Positions 13,859 through 15,302 of a stretch of 15,302 nt of DNA are shown piece after piece. Every line of letters begins with the position of its first letter. Within the stretch, counting starts at the first letter, position 1. The position numbers and the translations under genes are program-made. Under the pieces are notes generated by a model. The model saw nothing but the letters and a program-made list of their open reading frames with translations, ran no database searches and was not told the origin of the DNA. The stretch is taken from NCBI GenBank assembly GCA_030705665.1, contig JAUZQA010000026.1:1-15302 (forward strand), given 5' to 3'. The stretch comes from Bacillota bacterium. GTDB taxonomy: Bacteria; Bacillota; Bacilli; Bacillales_B; DSM-18226.

Positions 13859-15302
13859 ATGTCAGATTTTCTTGTAATCGTTGAATCTCCGGCGAAAGCA
13901 AAAACGATTGAACGATATCTAGGGAACAAATATAAAGTAAAAGCATCCATGGGACATGTTCGGGATTTGCCCAGAAGTCAAATGGGCGTAGACGTAGAAA
14001 ATAATTATGACCCTAAATATATTACGATCCGCGGCAAGGGTCCTGTTTTAAAAGAATTGAAAACAGCTGCAAAAAAAGCAAAAAAGGTTTATCTCGCAGC
14101 TGACCCGGATCGCGAAGGGGAAGCAATTGCCTGGCATTTAGCCCACAGCTTATCGGTAGACATTCATTCGGATTGCCGTGTGGTTTTTAATGAGATTACG
14201 AAGGATGCCATTAAAGAATCATTTAAACACCCGCGGCCAATTAATATGGATTTAGTTGATGCCCAGCAGGCACGGCGAATTCTTGATCGTCTTGTTGGCT
14301 ATAACGTCAGTCCGCTTTTGTGGAAGAAAATAAAAAAGGGGCTAAGCTTTGGCCGTGTTCAAACTGTATCTGTCCGCTTGATAATTGACAGAGAGAAAGA
14401 GATAAAGGCTTTTGTCCCGGAAGAATATTGGACAATTGAAGCTGAATTTCTAAAAGGCAAGTCCCGTTTTAGTGCCAATTTCTACGGGCTTGATAATGAG
14501 AAAAAAGAGCTGAGGACAGAAGAAGAGGTTAAAAACGTCCTGAAGCAGTTAAACGGAAATAAGTTTAAAGTGATGTCTGTGACAAAAAAGGAACGGAAAC
14601 GAAATCCGGCACCGCCTTTTACCACTTCTTCTTTGCAGCAGGAAGCAGCAAGGAAACTAAACTTTCGGGCAAAAAAGACGATGATGCTCGCTCAGCAGCT
14701 CTATGAAGGAATTGAGCTGGGAAAAGAAGGCACGGTTGGTTTAATCACATACATGAGAACTGACTCAACGCGAATTTCAGAAGTAGCGCAAAATGAAGCT
14801 GCTAATTACATTAAAGAAGAATATGGTGAAAATTATTTAAGAGAAGAGCAGCGTAAAGATAAAAAGCAAGTCAATGCACAGGATGCTCACGAAGCGATTC
14901 GTCCTTCGAGTACGTACCGTGATCCAAATTCAATGAAAGACTTCCTTTCAAGAGATCAATTTCGTTTGTATAAATTAATTTGGGACCGTTTCTTGGCAAG
15001 TCAAATGGCACCAGCTGTTATGGATACAATGAGTGTAGATTTACAAAATGGAAATGTATTGTTCAGGGCAACGGGATCAAAGATAAAATTTCCTGGATTT
15101 ATGAAGCTTTATGTGGAAGGAACAGATGATCAGGTAGAAGAAAAGGAAAACATGCTTCCGGACCTAAAAGAAGGCGATGAAGTCATCCAAAAGGATTTGG
15201 ATCCGAAACAGCATTTTACACAGCCGCCGCCAAGATATACCGAGGCAAGGCTGGTCAAAACGCTTGAAGAGCTGGGGATAGGCCGTCCATCTACCTATGC
15301 GC
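13859..15302 (+). CDS. topA: DNA topoisomerase I, N-terminal part (3' end outside the window)
   Basis: TopA relaxes negative supercoils by transient single-strand cutting through a 5'-phosphotyrosine link. The window holds the first 481 codons of a protein near 690 residues. The Toprim domain begins at once ([18 protein letters not shown] with E9), and the metal-binding DPDREGEA has D82, D84 and E86. The central gate domains include [20 protein letters not shown], and [11 protein letters not shown] marks the DNA-binding region. The active tyrosine is Y298 in [17 protein letters not shown] (13844-13850) is eight bases before ATG 13859. Another ATG (13851) directly abuts the Shine-Dalgarno in a different frame and gives only eight codons. 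The frame is still open at base 15302; zinc-finger repeats expected at the C-terminus are not visible. Confidence 0.98.
   Translation, partial: MSDFLVIVESPAKAKTIERYLGNKYKVKASMGHVRDLPRSQMGVDVENNYDPKYITIRGKGPVLKELKTAAKKAKKVYLAADPDREGEAIAWHLAHSLSVDIHSDCRVVFNEITKDAIKESFKHPRPINMDLVDAQQARRILDRLVGYNVSPLLWKKIKKGLSFGRVQTVSVRLIIDREKEIKAFVPEEYWTIEAEFLKGKSRFSANFYGLDNEKKELRTEEEVKNVLKQLNGNKFKVMSVTKKERKRNPAPPFTTSSLQQEAARKLNFRAKKTMMLAQQLYEGIELGKEGTVGLITYMRTDSTRISEVAQNEAANYIKEEYGENYLREEQRKDKKQVNAQDAHEAIRPSSTYRDPNSMKDFLSRDQFRLYKLIWDRFLASQMAPAVMDTMSVDLQNGNVLFRATGSKIKFPGFMKLYVEGTDDQVEEKENMLPDLKEGDEVIQKDLDPKQHFTQPPPRYTEARLVKTLEELGIGRPSTYA

Overview
The window is a chromosomal core segment of a low-GC Gram-positive bacterium of the Bacillaceae. 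Gene order and protein sequences match the Bacillus subtilis smc-ftsY-ylxM-ffh-rpsP-ylqC-ylqD-rimM-trmD-rplS-rbgA-rnhB-ylqG-ylqH-sucC-sucD-dprA-topA stretch, with one difference: a type I signal peptidase gene sits between rplS and rbgA. All genes are on the + strand. I cannot name the genus from the sequence. I see no insertion sequence, phage gene, CRISPR array, tRNA or rRNA.

Layout. (1) 1-1936: the 3' part of smc and all of ftsY. (2) 2068-4447: a clear sigma-A promoter, ylxM and ffh, then a second promoter and rpsP-khpA. With ftsY this groups the protein parts of the SRP targeting pathway next to a ribosomal protein. (3) 4464-6205: a hairpin-plus-T-run, then ylqD, rimM and trmD, which serve ribosome maturation and tRNA modification. 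(4) 6208-6722: a promoter, a structured leader, rplS (L19) and a strong terminator. (5) 6867-10195: lepB-type signal peptidase, rbgA (50S assembly GTPase), a terminator, rnhB, then ylqG and ylqH overlapping by four bases. (6) 10312-12526: a probable promoter, sucC-sucD (succinyl-CoA synthetase) and a terminator. (7) 12556-13437: dprA/smf. (8) 13438-13858: an AT-rich, gene-free 421-base region with a good promoter and several repeats. (9) 13859-15302: topA, cut by the window end.

Functionally this is mostly a growth-linked set: co-translational protein targeting and signal peptide removal, small and large ribosomal subunit maturation, tRNA m1G37 methylation, RNA:DNA hybrid removal, chromosome organisation and DNA topology, with one TCA-cycle enzyme and a DNA uptake/recombination protein.

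The most interesting unit is ylqG-ylqH. YlqH looks like a free-standing copy of the cytoplasmic C-terminal piece of the flagellar/type III export switch protein FlhB, beginning almost where FlhB normally cuts itself. The C-terminal half of YlqG resembles the FliK domain that acts on that part of FlhB. No membrane export component is encoded here. Other points worth checking are a 25-base identity shared by ftsY and ffh, SD-embedded GTG codons that mislead start calls (true starts of rbgA and rnhB are probably TTG), a possible SD-sequestering switch ahead of rplS, and inverted repeats overlapping the rpsP, sucC and topA promoters.
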